A DNA stretch of 64,000 nucleotides, taken from Pristimantibacillus sp052113225 (GTDB lineage: Bacteria > Bacillota > Bacilli > Paenibacillales > Paenibacillaceae). Positions 1 through 8,769 of the stretch are shown here, in pieces; positions within the stretch are counted from its first letter, which is position 1, and every line of letters starts with the position of its first letter. Both the position numbers and the translations under genes were made by a program. A model generated the notes under the pieces. That model was not told the origin of the DNA. It made no database searches and worked only from the letters and a program-made list of their open reading frames with translations. The stretch covers positions 248,001 to 312,000 of the forward strand of contig NZ_JBFRCT010000006.1 in the NCBI RefSeq assembly GCF_052113225.1, in the 5' to 3' direction.

Positions 1-1170
1 GTTGGCTGGAACAGCTGGGGTGCATATGAAAGCTCGCTCAGCTACGATAAAGTTGTTGAGGTATCCAATTTCTTTAAGGCTAATCTGCAAAAGTCTTTTA
101 CAAACAAGGGCACCGTCTATATCAATATGGACTCCTATTGGGATAACCTATCTGAGCAGCAGCTCCGTGATGCTGTGAAGGTGATCAATAAAAACGGGCA
201 AAAAGCTGGTATTTACTATGGTCCATTTGTATATTGGGGCGACAATATGTCACAGCCTGTAGAAGGGACAAACGGCAAATACACTTACGGCGATATTGTA
301 CTTCGGGATGCCGCAGGCAACATCCTTCCTAAGGTGGATGGCGCATATGCCATCGATCCTACTCATCCGGGCTCGAAGCAGCGCGTTAAATATGTATTCA
401 AGAAGTTCCTGGATTACGGATTTGAATACATCAAGATCGACTTCCTGAGCCACGGCTCCTTCGAAGGCCAGCATTATGATCCTAAGGTGCAAACCGGTAT
501 TCAAGCTTACAACCAGGGAATGGCTCATATCAACAAGACGCTTGGCGGCAAAATGTTCATCAGCGCTTCGATCGCGCCGATGTTCCCTAGCCAATATGCG
601 CATGCAAGGCGCATTTCCTGCGATATTGATGGAAGCCTTAGCCGCACGGAATACCAGCTTAACAATCTGACCTATGGCTGGTGGCAGAACGGCACCATCT
701 ATGCTTACACCGATCCGGATTATGTGACCCTCGCAAAAGGCGGCTCATATAACGCGGCGCAGACGCGGATTAACTCCGCGGCGATTTCCGGCACGGTCTA
801 CATGAACTCTGATGACGTAAGCAATGTGGAAACACAAAAGCTGATGAAGTCGCTGCTGACAAATAAAAACGTAAACGATATCGCCCTGATCGGCGAAGCC
901 TTCCGTCCCGTTGAAGGCAACACAGGCAACGCCGCAGCGGACGTATTCGTCCTCCAAGACAAACAGGACTACTACCTGGCCGTTTTCAACTACACGAACG
1001 ACCCAACAGTCAAAACGATCGACCTGAAGCGGGCATTAGGCGTATCAGCATCATCCATGGTAGAGCTCACAGACGCATGGACCAACTCCAAAGTCGAAGC
1101 CAAAGACACTCTCCAAGTGAGCCTGGAAGGCGCTCAATCGAAGCTCTACAAAGTGAAAATCAATATATAA
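1..1170 (+). CDS. Clan GH-D glycoside hydrolase (alpha-galactosidase-like), 5'-truncated by window edge
   Basis: The frame is open from base 1, so the N-terminal part lies outside the window; 389 codons plus stop remain. The visible part starts at GWNSWG, the hallmark opening of the TIM barrel in GH27/GH36 enzymes. The likely nucleophile is the Asp of YIKIDF (codon 147) and the likely acid/base is the Asp of RRISCD (codon 208), followed by a C-terminal beta domain. It is clearly paralogous to the 8770-10824 product: PIDPTHP, TGIQAYN, TEYQLNNLTYGWW and FRPVEG are shared or nearly so. Such enzymes release terminal alpha-galactosyl or related pyranosyl residues by a retaining mechanism; the exact substrate cannot be told. 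A strong terminator follows. Confidence 0.85.
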   Translation, partial: VGWNSWGAYESSLSYDKVVEVSNFFKANLQKSFTNKGTVYINMDSYWDNLSEQQLRDAVKVINKNGQKAGIYYGPFVYWGDNMSQPVEGTNGKYTYGDIVLRDAAGNILPKVDGAYAIDPTHPGSKQRVKYVFKKFLDYGFEYIKIDFLSHGSFEGQHYDPKVQTGIQAYNQGMAHINKTLGGKMFISASIAPMFPSQYAHARRISCDIDGSLSRTEYQLNNLTYGWWQNGTIYAYTDPDYVTLAKGGSYNAAQTRINSAAISGTVYMNSDDVSNVETQKLMKSLLTNKNVNDIALIGEAFRPVEGNTGNAAADVFVLQDKQDYYLAVFNYTNDPTVKTIDLKRALGVSASSMVELTDAWTNSKVEAKDTLQVSLEGAQSKLYKVKINI

Positions 1171-1184
1171 AGACCATCTAACAA

Positions 1185-1225
1185 ACAAAACAGCCGTGCA
1201 GGGATAACCTGCGCGGCTGTTTTGT
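1185..1225 (+). terminator. Rho-independent terminator of the GH-D gene
   Basis: ACAAAACAGCCG-type stem of about 17 bp (ACAAAACAGCCGTGCAGG against CCTGCGCGGCTGTTTTGT) ending in TTTTGT directly after the stop codon. Base 1226 is an undetermined N just beyond it. Confidence 0.8.
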
Positions 1226-1307
1226 NTAACTGCATAATCAAAAGATATTAGGCATTTTGGAAATATAGCGACGCGACAAAGGCAGGAAATGAGGTTAAAG
1301 GCAAGTG

Positions 1308-1427
1308 GAGCAATTGAATGATTCTGGAGAAACGTAGTGGTCGCTTTTGCTCGGGGATTCCAATCCGCAAGGATTGTTGAAAGGAATCCCCGAGCAATGG
1401 CGATCGGAAGAACATTCAATTGCGCAG
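1308..1427 (-). repeat. Palindromic repeat family A, copy 1
   Basis: About 120 bp, reverse orientation relative to copies at 40558-40713 and 54482-54606. Outer arms AATTGAATGTTCT / AGAATCATTCAATT and inner arms GCTCGGGGATTCC / GGAATCCCCGAGC (read on the minus strand) form one long imperfect hairpin. It sits between two convergent genes. Arms differ between copies but remain complementary. Confidence 0.85.
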
Positions 1428-1447
1428 CATGCCCATTTAACCGTCCT

Positions 1448-3190
1448 TCATTTCCCCGGAATCCGAATCGTCACCGTCGTCCCAATTCCAAATCGACTAA
1501 ATATCGACACCCCGTACGAATCGCCAAACAGCAGCTTAATCCGGTTATCCACGTTCCGCACACCATAGCCCGACAACGTATCCTCACTTATTGGCAGGAG
1601 TCCGCTTTGCATCCTCATCCCCATACCATCATCAATCACATTAAGCAGGATATCCTGACCCTCTCGATAAGCCCTGATAATAATGTTGATGCCGTGCTCG
1701 TGATCCCATATCGCATGGTTGATACAGTTTTCGACGAACGGCTGAAGCGTCAGCTTGACGATTGGGCAGGGCAGCACAGATTCGTCAATATCGTAGTGAA
1801 CCCGGAGCAGATTGGCGAACCGCACTTGCTGGATAGATACATAATAGCGGGTCAACTGAATTTCCTCATGCACCGACAGCGTGTTTTTGCCTTTGTTCAG
1901 CGAGATACGGTAAAACTTCGCCAAATCGGTCACCATCTTGTTCATTCTTGGATCGGCGTTTCGTATAGCGAGCGACGAGATCGAGGCAAGCGAGTTGTAC
2001 AGGAAATGCGGGTTAATCTGCGCTTGCAGCACGTTCAGCTCCGCCTCTCGCTTATCGATCTCCTTCATGTAGACGTCGGAGATCAGAGAGTTCAGACGCT
2101 GTCCCATTTTCCGCAGCGCGTTGCCTATTTGACCGATCTCATCTCGCCCTAGCGGGCGAATGTCGATAAGCTCGAAGTCTTCCTTTTCAATGCGGCGGAT
2201 CATGCCGACGAGCTTCTCCATCCTCTTGGTGAACAGCCGGGCAGTCACATAGATCATTATCGCCATAAGCGCAAGACTGACTAACGCGTACGTAAGTATG
2301 CGTTTGGCCGTCAAATGAGCCTTGGATAGAAAACTGCTGTACGGAATGAGGGAGACGCTTTTCCAGCCATATTTGGTTGTATTGTAAACGACAAGTACTC
2401 TCTCGCCTTTATACGTGCTGTCGAATTTGCCGTTTGTCTCTTCGGGGAAGGCATTCGGCAAGTCGATCGGCTGATTCAGCAGCGTTTTATCCTTGGCTGA
2501 CATAACAATGCCTTCTTCATTAATGATCAGCACCGTCTTGTCATTGGCTTCCTTCTCCATCAGCCGGAAAATATCGGACTCCAAAATATTGATCGTCAGT
2601 ACGCCATAGGGGTTGTTCATGCTGCTAATATTCAGCAGACGTGTCAGTGTGAACATCGGCGGCTTGTCGGGCAAAGGCGGCGACGTGACAAACCGGACAT
2701 CCCCAAAGCTGCCCCGCAGCGACTTGTAGGGCAAGGAGCTCATAAAGCTGTTATCCATTGCTTTGATGTACATACCATCGGTGGGCAGTGTTTCATTGCT
2801 AATGAAGATCGTCATCGAATCAATATCTGGATTTGTCGTCAGCATGTTGACGAAAGAGTTATTGATATATTTGTAGGCATCCACAAACAGAGATGGATCC
2901 TTCGAATAATCATTCGTCAAATAGGCACGCAGCGAGGAATCTAAGTACAGCGTTGCAGACAGCTTCGTGTACGTATCCAGTTTATTTTCCAGGTTGGAAT
3001 TGATTTGCGCTACCGTAGAGCCAGTATTCGCCACCATCTGGGAGGAGAGCTCGCTGCGAATGGTTGAATAGGAATATTGAACGAAAAAGAGCAAAGGGAG
3101 TATGCCCCCGAGCAAAAACATGACAAACAGCTTCTCGCGAAGCCGCCAATTGTAAAAGGGATTAATCAGCCATCCGACAAGCTTCCTCAT
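1448..3190 (-). CDS. YesM-type sensor histidine kinase (galactoside-type locus)
   Basis: 580 aa. The layout is a membrane helix at about 20-42, a large extracytoplasmic sensor region to about 290, a second helix at about 296-318, HAMP, then the His_kinase domain with the phospho-acceptor His in NPHFLYNS (about residue 394) and a C-terminal HATPase with DDGMGM. This is the LytS/YesM class, which phosphorylates an AraC-type response regulator; the partner is the gene just upstream at 3208-4809, 17 bp away in the same operon. The pair is divergent from a CUT1 transporter and a GH-D hydrolase, so it probably senses the oligosaccharide that they handle. The ligand is inferred, not shown. Confidence 0.9.
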   Translation of the reverse strand: MRKLVGWLINPFYNWRLREKLFVMFLLGGILPLLFFVQYSYSTIRSELSSQMVANTGSTVAQINSNLENKLDTYTKLSATLYLDSSLRAYLTNDYSKDPSLFVDAYKYINNSFVNMLTTNPDIDSMTIFISNETLPTDGMYIKAMDNSFMSSLPYKSLRGSFGDVRFVTSPPLPDKPPMFTLTRLLNISSMNNPYGVLTINILESDIFRLMEKEANDKTVLIINEEGIVMSAKDKTLLNQPIDLPNAFPEETNGKFDSTYKGERVLVVYNTTKYGWKSVSLIPYSSFLSKAHLTAKRILTYALVSLALMAIMIYVTARLFTKRMEKLVGMIRRIEKEDFELIDIRPLGRDEIGQIGNALRKMGQRLNSLISDVYMKEIDKREAELNVLQAQINPHFLYNSLASISSLAIRNADPRMNKMVTDLAKFYRISLNKGKNTLSVHEEIQLTRYYVSIQQVRFANLLRVHYDIDESVLPCPIVKLTLQPFVENCINHAIWDHEHGINIIIRAYREGQDILLNVIDDGMGMRMQSGLLPISEDTLSGYGVRNVDNRIKLLFGDSYGVSIFSRFGIGTTVTIRIPGK

Positions 3191-3207
3191 TGACAGACCA
3201 CTCCAGC

Positions 3208-4809
3208 CTAAAGTTGCAATTTGCGGTATTCGTTAGGCGTACTGCCTTTATGCTTCTGGAATACCGAGCAGAAATAAGAGACATTCTCATAGCTGACCCG
3301 GTGGGCGATCTCGCGCACCTTCAGCGAACGGTCTTTCAGCAGCTCAGACGCATGATTCATCCGGATTCGGGTCAAATAATCTAGGATAGTCTCGCCGGTC
3401 TTTTCTTTAAAGATGGTACGAACATAATTCGGCGACAAAAAGACCTCTTTGGCGATATCCTCCACTGTAAGAGGCAGATGATAGCGCTCCGCGATCAGCT
3501 TCATAATCTGCTCGGCAACCGACTGATGGCGATCAACATCACGTTCTGAAGCAGCCTTCACCAGCTCCGAACAGAACCGAAGTGCATAAGCGTGATAATG
3601 GGCGATCGTAGGGAGTGACGACAGCTCCTTCCAGTGATCCGCCAATAGTTGATCGCGAAGCGGCCCTACCATGAAGGAGGTGAAATGCTGCTCCAGGATG
3701 GTCAACATTTGGATAACCGCCCGAACGGCGAAGTTACGTTCGACTCGCTCCTGCCGCATGCTGCAAAACCAGTCATCCAGCACCAAGCCCACACGCTCCG
3801 CATCGCCTGCTTGGACGGCGGCAATAAGGGAAGCTGCTGCGCTTTCGACAGGGATATCGGTCTGCATCACCATTGCATTGCTGCCGCTTCGGATGACGGA
3901 TCCGGCCTGCCGGTACAATTTCTCTTCGTTACAACGCTGTGACTCCTCGTAAGCTTCCTTCAGCAGATCAAACCCTTTGTAAGGGCCGGACAAGCCAATA
4001 GTCGCAAAGGCTTCTCCCTGCGCCGTTACGGCCAGCAGCTCCTCCCGGAGCAGCTCCCAATAAGCAATGTCCCATTGCTGAGGCTTTCCTTGGAATAGAA
4101 CAAACAGCGTGTTTGGTCCGGTCTCCAGAACAATAGCGGCGTCTAGTCTCCGCTTGAGCAAATCCCGCACAGTCTCTGCTGCGTCTGCGGGCAGAATGGA
4201 GGAGGATAGCTGCTGTGCTTTGTCTCCTGCGGCACTATCAGCCGATTTACTGCGAAATGCCGGATGCTCGAACGTCATGTAAGCGGCTCCAAAAGATTGA
4301 TGAGCGAGAAAGCCGGAAGCGGCTTTCTCCCATTGCCGAATCCATTCAAGCCGTCGCTGCGCGGATGACTCGCGCACAATGCGCAGCAGCAGCTTCTCAA
4401 GCTGCCAGCCGCCGCCTTCGCTGGCAAGCTGTTCATCCTCGCATTTTTTCTTTACTTTTTCCAGAAGCACAAGCAGCTCTTCCATGTCGATTGGCTTAAG
4501 CAAATAGCCTGCGGCTTCGATATTAAGGGCGGACTTAATATATTGAAATTCATTATGTCCACTCAAATAAATAAGCTTGACGCTCTTATCGATTTGCTTC
4601 GCGCGCCGTCCAAATTCCAGTCCGTCCATGATGGGCATACGCACATCTGTCACGATAATGTCTGGCTTCAGCTCGGTCAGCTTAGCCAGTGCTTCCTTTC
4701 CATTACGCGCCGTCCCAGCGACTTGTATGCCGGCTTGTTCCCAAGGAACATAATGCTCCATCGTCTCCAGCTCGATCGCTTCATCGTCTACCAGCAGCAC
4801 AGAATACAT
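3208..4809 (-). CDS. YesN-type AraC-family response regulator
   Basis: 533 aa from the chosen ATG. The receiver domain (MYSVLLVDDE start, phospho-acceptor D55 in VTDVRMP) is followed by a long linker and a C-terminal double helix-turn-helix AraC domain. I chose the ATG at 4809 because all four YesN-type regulators in the window begin MYxxLxxDDE; a frame extension to 4854 lacks a good ribosome site. First gene of a two-gene operon with the kinase at 1448-3190. It should activate the divergent transporter operon starting at 5022. This order (regulator before kinase) is the reverse of the pairs at 44.5-47.6 kb. Confidence 0.9.
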   Translation of the reverse strand: MYSVLLVDDEAIELETMEHYVPWEQAGIQVAGTARNGKEALAKLTELKPDIIVTDVRMPIMDGLEFGRRAKQIDKSVKLIYLSGHNEFQYIKSALNIEAAGYLLKPIDMEELLVLLEKVKKKCEDEQLASEGGGWQLEKLLLRIVRESSAQRRLEWIRQWEKAASGFLAHQSFGAAYMTFEHPAFRSKSADSAAGDKAQQLSSSILPADAAETVRDLLKRRLDAAIVLETGPNTLFVLFQGKPQQWDIAYWELLREELLAVTAQGEAFATIGLSGPYKGFDLLKEAYEESQRCNEEKLYRQAGSVIRSGSNAMVMQTDIPVESAAASLIAAVQAGDAERVGLVLDDWFCSMRQERVERNFAVRAVIQMLTILEQHFTSFMVGPLRDQLLADHWKELSSLPTIAHYHAYALRFCSELVKAASERDVDRHQSVAEQIMKLIAERYHLPLTVEDIAKEVFLSPNYVRTIFKEKTGETILDYLTRIRMNHASELLKDRSLKVREIAHRVSYENVSYFCSVFQKHKGSTPNEYRKLQL

Positions 4810-4943
4810 GTCGGCACCAGCCTTTCTCGGTAGAATAATAACTTCATGCATCATGTTTCTCTAGTTTAACGGCAATGCCGCTATTCAACAATGGAGCAAA
4901 AGGAAGTGTGTGGGTTTCGAGCATGAATCGGTAGATCTTATTA

Positions 4944-4972
4944 TAGAACGGCTATTTTGGCCGGCCTATAAT
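4944..4972 (+). promoter_or_regulatory. Possible activator-dependent promoter of the CUT1 operon
   Basis: A consensus -10 TATAAT at 4967-4972 lies 50 bp before the permease start. The hexamer 17 bp upstream (TAGAAC) is a poor -35, which would fit a promoter needing the AraC-type regulator encoded divergently. No second line of evidence. Confidence 0.35.
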
Positions 4973-5021
4973 AAGGACACGAAGCGGTGACAACGCAATC
5001 CATTCATGGGAGGGCAACACG

Positions 5022-5996
5022 ATGAGCATACAAACGAAAACGCATCCACAAGCGCTTACCGTCAAGCGGAAAAGAGGTGGACTGCTTGACAGGTTGAAAG
5101 AGCAGAAGCTGCTTTACGTACTTATGCTGCCCGCGATCATTCTGACCTTGATGTTCTCCTACGTGCCGATGTTCGGGCTGTATATGGCGTTCATTAACTA
5201 TCAGCCGGGCGGCGGATCGTTTTTTAAGCAATTTTTCACGACAGACTTTGTTGGCTTGCAGTGGTTTGATTACTTTTTCACTAACGGCGATTTCGTACGG
5301 ATTATGCGTAACACGCTGGCGCAAAGCTTCTTGTCGCTGCTGTTCGGATTCCCGATGCCAATCATTCTGGCCTTAATGATTAATGAGCTGCGCAACGGCT
5401 GGTTCAAGCGAACGTTCCAGACCGTCTCCTACATGCCGCATTTTATCTCGTGGGTTATCGCAGCGAACATCATTATTACGATGCTGTCATCAGGCGGGGT
5501 CATCAACAACATCCTGACCGGACTTCATATTGTTGACGAGCCGATCCAGTTCATGCAGAAGGGTCATCTTTTCTGGTGGATTATCGCTTTCTCGAATGCT
5601 TGGAAGGACATGGGCTTTAATGCCATTATGTATCTGGCTGCGATAGCGGCAATCAACCCTGAGCTGTACGAGGTGGCGAGGGTTGATGGAGCAAGCCGAC
5701 TGAAGCAAATGCTGCATATTACGCTTCCTTCGATCCGTCCGACAATTATTATTTTGGCTATTCTCGCGATTGGCGGGATCTTGAACGCCGGCTTTGACCA
5801 GCAGTACCTGCTCCAGAACAATACGGTTATGGAATACTCGGAAGTTATCGATACGTACACGTACAAATACGGCTTGCAGAACGGGATGTTCTCCTACGGT
5901 GCTGCCGTCGGTTTGTTCAAATCGGTTGTGGCATTCCTGCTTGTCATCACCGTTAATCAGATGGCCAAAAAGACGGAAGAGCAATCGCTGTTCTAG
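5022..5996 (+). CDS. CUT1 sugar ABC transporter permease (LplB/YtcP-like)
   Basis: 324 aa integral membrane protein. Six or so hydrophobic helices begin at LLYVLMLPAII, and the EAA loop that docks the ATPase reads EVARVDGASRLKQM with a downstream LPSI. A GGAGGG ribosome site precedes the ATG. It forms the translocation channel with the permease at 6023-6910; the lipoprotein at 7016-8647 delivers substrate. No ATPase gene is present nearby. The family imports oligosaccharides; given the GH-D hydrolases on both sides, an alpha-galactoside is a reasonable guess. Confidence 0.9.
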   Translation: MSIQTKTHPQALTVKRKRGGLLDRLKEQKLLYVLMLPAIILTLMFSYVPMFGLYMAFINYQPGGGSFFKQFFTTDFVGLQWFDYFFTNGDFVRIMRNTLAQSFLSLLFGFPMPIILALMINELRNGWFKRTFQTVSYMPHFISWVIAANIIITMLSSGGVINNILTGLHIVDEPIQFMQKGHLFWWIIAFSNAWKDMGFNAIMYLAAIAAINPELYEVARVDGASRLKQMLHITLPSIRPTIIILAILAIGGILNAGFDQQYLLQNNTVMEYSEVIDTYTYKYGLQNGMFSYGAAVGLFKSVVAFLLVITVNQMAKKTEEQSLF

Positions 5997-6022
5997 TACA
6001 AAACGGAAGAGGAGAACACGTC

Positions 6023-6910
6023 ATGGTGAAAGACAAAAAAGATTTTCTCTTTATGACCGCCGTTTACACATTTATCGTTGCGATATTTATAGTGACGTTC
6101 TATCCATTCTGGAATGTCTTCATTATTTCGCTCAACAGTGCAGAGGACACGCTGCGGGGGAATCTGTATCTGTGGCCAAGAGAGTTCAGTCTTGCAAGCT
6201 ATACTCAGATTTTGAGCGACAGTGAGATCTGGATGGCGATCCGAGTTACGCTGCTGCGGACAGTCATCGGTACGCCGCTAGCAGTTATCACGATTAGTAT
6301 GCTGGCATTTGCACTTAGTAAGAAGGAGCTGGTCGCGAACCGCTTCTGGACGTTATACTTCGTCTTTACGATGTATTTTGGCGGCGGACTAATTCCTTAC
6401 TATATGGTGCTCAAAAGCTATCATCTAATCGACAGCTTTATGGTGTTTATCGTGCCAGGTTTAATGAATGTGTTCTATATGATCATCATCCGGACCTTTA
6501 TGCAGGGACTGCCGCAGGAGCTGGATGAATCGGCGAAAATGGACGGAGCAAATTATATCCAGATTTTCTTCCGGATTATATTGCCGCTGACGACGCCAGT
6601 TCTCGCAACAATCGGCTTGTTCACGGCGATCAGCCATTGGAATTCCTGGTTTGACTCCTATGTGTTTACCTATAATCCGGATTTGAAAACGCTGCAGGCT
6701 GTACTCGTCAAAATTTTGAACCAGTATCAAACGGGCTCTATGGTAGGCGATGCGCAGGCTATGGCGAATTCGGCTAAACGTCTGGCGGTGTCACCGGACA
6801 CGATCCGGATGGCTGCGACGATGGTCGCAACGCTTCCGATTATCATGGTGTATCCGTTCCTGCAAAAATATTTCGTTAAGGGTATGACACTAGGCGCAGT
6901 AAAAAGTTAA
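6023..6910 (+). CDS. CUT1 sugar ABC transporter permease (LplC/YtcP-like)
   Basis: 295 aa, second channel subunit. Membrane helices start near residue 10; the EAA motif region is ESAKMDGANYIQIFF followed by ILPLTTP, and the C-terminus ends in the typical FLQKYFVKGMTLGAVK. It follows the first permease by 26 bp with its own GGAGAA-type ribosome site, so both are co-translated from one mRNA. Its closest relatives within the window are the permeases at 32624-33544 and 48625-49497. Confidence 0.9.
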   Translation: MVKDKKDFLFMTAVYTFIVAIFIVTFYPFWNVFIISLNSAEDTLRGNLYLWPREFSLASYTQILSDSEIWMAIRVTLLRTVIGTPLAVITISMLAFALSKKELVANRFWTLYFVFTMYFGGGLIPYYMVLKSYHLIDSFMVFIVPGLMNVFYMIIIRTFMQGLPQELDESAKMDGANYIQIFFRIILPLTTPVLATIGLFTAISHWNSWFDSYVFTYNPDLKTLQAVLVKILNQYQTGSMVGDAQAMANSAKRLAVSPDTIRMAATMVATLPIIMVYPFLQKYFVKGMTLGAVKS

Positions 6911-6968
6911 TCGGCCTGGACATTACAGATTACTTGTGGGGAGGTGCGGCCCGGCAGAAGAAGGCCGA
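6911..6968 (+). other. Intercistronic inverted repeat between permease and binding-protein genes
   Basis: TCGGCCT (6911-6917) pairs with AGGCCGA (6962-6968) directly after the permease stop codon. There is no T-run, so it is more likely an mRNA stability or processing element than a full terminator. Comparable hairpins occur beside the binding-protein genes at 31544-31576 and 49548-49579. Confidence 0.5.
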
Positions 6969-7015
6969 ACAGCTTTTATAATTAGCCAACAATTATTGAA
7001 TTAGGGGGATTTCAT

Positions 7016-8647
7016 ATGAACGCAAAAAAATGGATGCTGTCTATGCTTACAGCTGTAATGATGATTTCCGTAATATCTGCATGTTCTTCCAATTCATCTA
7101 ATAAACCAAGTAACACGGGAACGTCAAATACCGAAACGGGAAATAACAACGGAACAAAGGAACCAAGCACAGATCCGATTACAATTACGTTCTTTGACAA
7201 AAACACAGGTGACAAATTCGATAACGCCATCGCCAAAGAGATCACGAAGCGTACCGGCGTAACGATTGAGATCCAACAGCCAACGGGCAATCCGACGGAA
7301 AAGCTGAACCTGATGCTGGCAAGCGACGACTTGCCGGATATGATTATGTTCGATCGCTCCAGCGATCTGGTGGCGAAGTATATTGAAGCGGGCTCGATCA
7401 TTCCGCTGGATGATCTGATTAAGCAATACGGTCCAGATGTAACCGAAATGTACGGTGATGTGCTGAACAAAACACGTTACAAAGACGGTAAAAACTACTA
7501 CTTGTCCAACTGGTATGGTCTTGAGCATGAGCCGGTATTTGGCTTCAACATGCGTAAAGATATCGTGAAGGAGCTTGCACCGAACAAAGCTGAGGGCGGA
7601 GTTCCATTCACACAAAGCGAATTCAAGCAGCTCTTGACCGACTTCAAAGCAAAATATCCGCAAATTGACGGCAAGGACTCAATCGCTCTGACGATGGACG
7701 GCGAGAACTGGGGAGGTACGCTTGGTACCTTCAAAGGAATGTTTGGTCTGAATGGCTACTACGAGCATGACGACAAGCTGCAATATGACGTGAAGGATCC
7801 AAAGTACAAAGATATGATTTTGTACATGAACGACTTGTATCGCTCCGGTCTGATGGACAAAGAATGGGCGATCAACAAACGCCAAGTATGGGAGCAAAAA
7901 ATCGCAACAGGCACGATCTTCTCTTCAACAGGCGCTTATTGGGATCTGGGCAACTCCAACACCATCCTCAAAAAGGATAAAGGTGAAGAATCACAGCTGT
8001 TTGCTTATAAAGTCGTGGCAGATGGTGTAGACCCTGCCAAGACGACGTATGGCGGCCGCAGCTCACTCGGCTGGGATGCGATTGCTATTACGAAGAAGAA
8101 CAAAAATCCAGAACGTACAATGCAGTTCATTAACTTCCTGGCAAGCGAAGAAGGGCAATACCTGCTTATGTGGGGAATCGAAGGCACGCACTGGGATATG
8201 AAGGACGGCAAGCATGTGCCGCGTCCAGAAACGCTGCAAGCTTTCAAAGACGATTGGGCGGCATATACCAAGGAAACAGGCATTCGCAAATGGACTTGGT
8301 TTATTAAGAACGGACCGGGCACAGACGGCACACCGTATGATCTTCCAGGCCGTTACGAGCGTTCGCCGATCGACCAGATGGCGATCAAAAACCTGTCCGA
8401 TACAGTGTTTGATACTGCCATTTACGATGGCTTGAGCCCGCAGGGCGGTACACCGGAAGCGCTGAGCGAACAAAAGATCAGCGACATTATGAAGCAAGCG
8501 ATCACGAAAGCGATTATGGCGCCTTCGGCCGATGAAGCAAGCTCGATTTTTGATAAAATGCTGTCCGATATGAAGGGCGCAGGCGACGACAAAGTGGAAG
8601 CCGTATATTCTAGCAATTATGCTGCCCGCAAACAACTGTGGAATTAA
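7016..8647 (+). CDS. Extracellular sugar-binding lipoprotein of a CUT1 ABC transporter (LplA-like)
   Basis: 543 aa. A hydrophobic signal ends in the lipobox VISAC (Cys23 to be lipidated), followed by a Ser/Asn/Thr/Gly-rich linker and a large SBP_bac_1-type domain. The protein should sit on the outer face of the membrane and hand oligosaccharide to the two permeases encoded immediately upstream. Ribosome site AGGGGG precedes the ATG. An attenuator-like terminator (8679-8700) separates it from the downstream GH-D hydrolase. Long binding proteins of this type (over 500 aa) typically bind oligosaccharides; the specific ligand is not readable from sequence. Confidence 0.9.
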   Translation: MNAKKWMLSMLTAVMMISVISACSSNSSNKPSNTGTSNTETGNNNGTKEPSTDPITITFFDKNTGDKFDNAIAKEITKRTGVTIEIQQPTGNPTEKLNLMLASDDLPDMIMFDRSSDLVAKYIEAGSIIPLDDLIKQYGPDVTEMYGDVLNKTRYKDGKNYYLSNWYGLEHEPVFGFNMRKDIVKELAPNKAEGGVPFTQSEFKQLLTDFKAKYPQIDGKDSIALTMDGENWGGTLGTFKGMFGLNGYYEHDDKLQYDVKDPKYKDMILYMNDLYRSGLMDKEWAINKRQVWEQKIATGTIFSSTGAYWDLGNSNTILKKDKGEESQLFAYKVVADGVDPAKTTYGGRSSLGWDAIAITKKNKNPERTMQFINFLASEEGQYLLMWGIEGTHWDMKDGKHVPRPETLQAFKDDWAAYTKETGIRKWTWFIKNGPGTDGTPYDLPGRYERSPIDQMAIKNLSDTVFDTAIYDGLSPQGGTPEALSEQKISDIMKQAITKAIMAPSADEASSIFDKMLSDMKGAGDDKVEAVYSSNYAARKQLWN

Positions 8648-8678
8648 TATTATCGGAAGAAATGAGAGGAAGGGGAGG

Positions 8679-8700
8679 GCCAGCAGGAGCTGGCTTTTTC
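8679..8700 (+). terminator. Short terminator or attenuator between binding protein and GH-D hydrolase
   Basis: Perfect 6-bp stem GCCAGC-AGGA-GCTGGC followed by TTTTTC. It may lower hydrolase expression relative to the transporter. Confidence 0.65.
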
Positions 8701-8769
8701 CCTTACATAGAAAGTAATAAAAGTGAAGAATGGAAATTGAACCAATAATAGAATGGGAGCGGATCAATC

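Noticed and set aside
1308..1427. Insertion sequence or transposase remnant at repeat family A
   Set aside because: No transposase coding similarity, no long open frame and no obvious target-site duplication; kept as a non-coding repeat.
1337..2152. 271-codon open frame on the plus strand over the kinase gene and repeat A copy 1
   Set aside because: The opposite strand encodes a well-defined histidine kinase; the plus frame has Arg/His-rich shadow composition.
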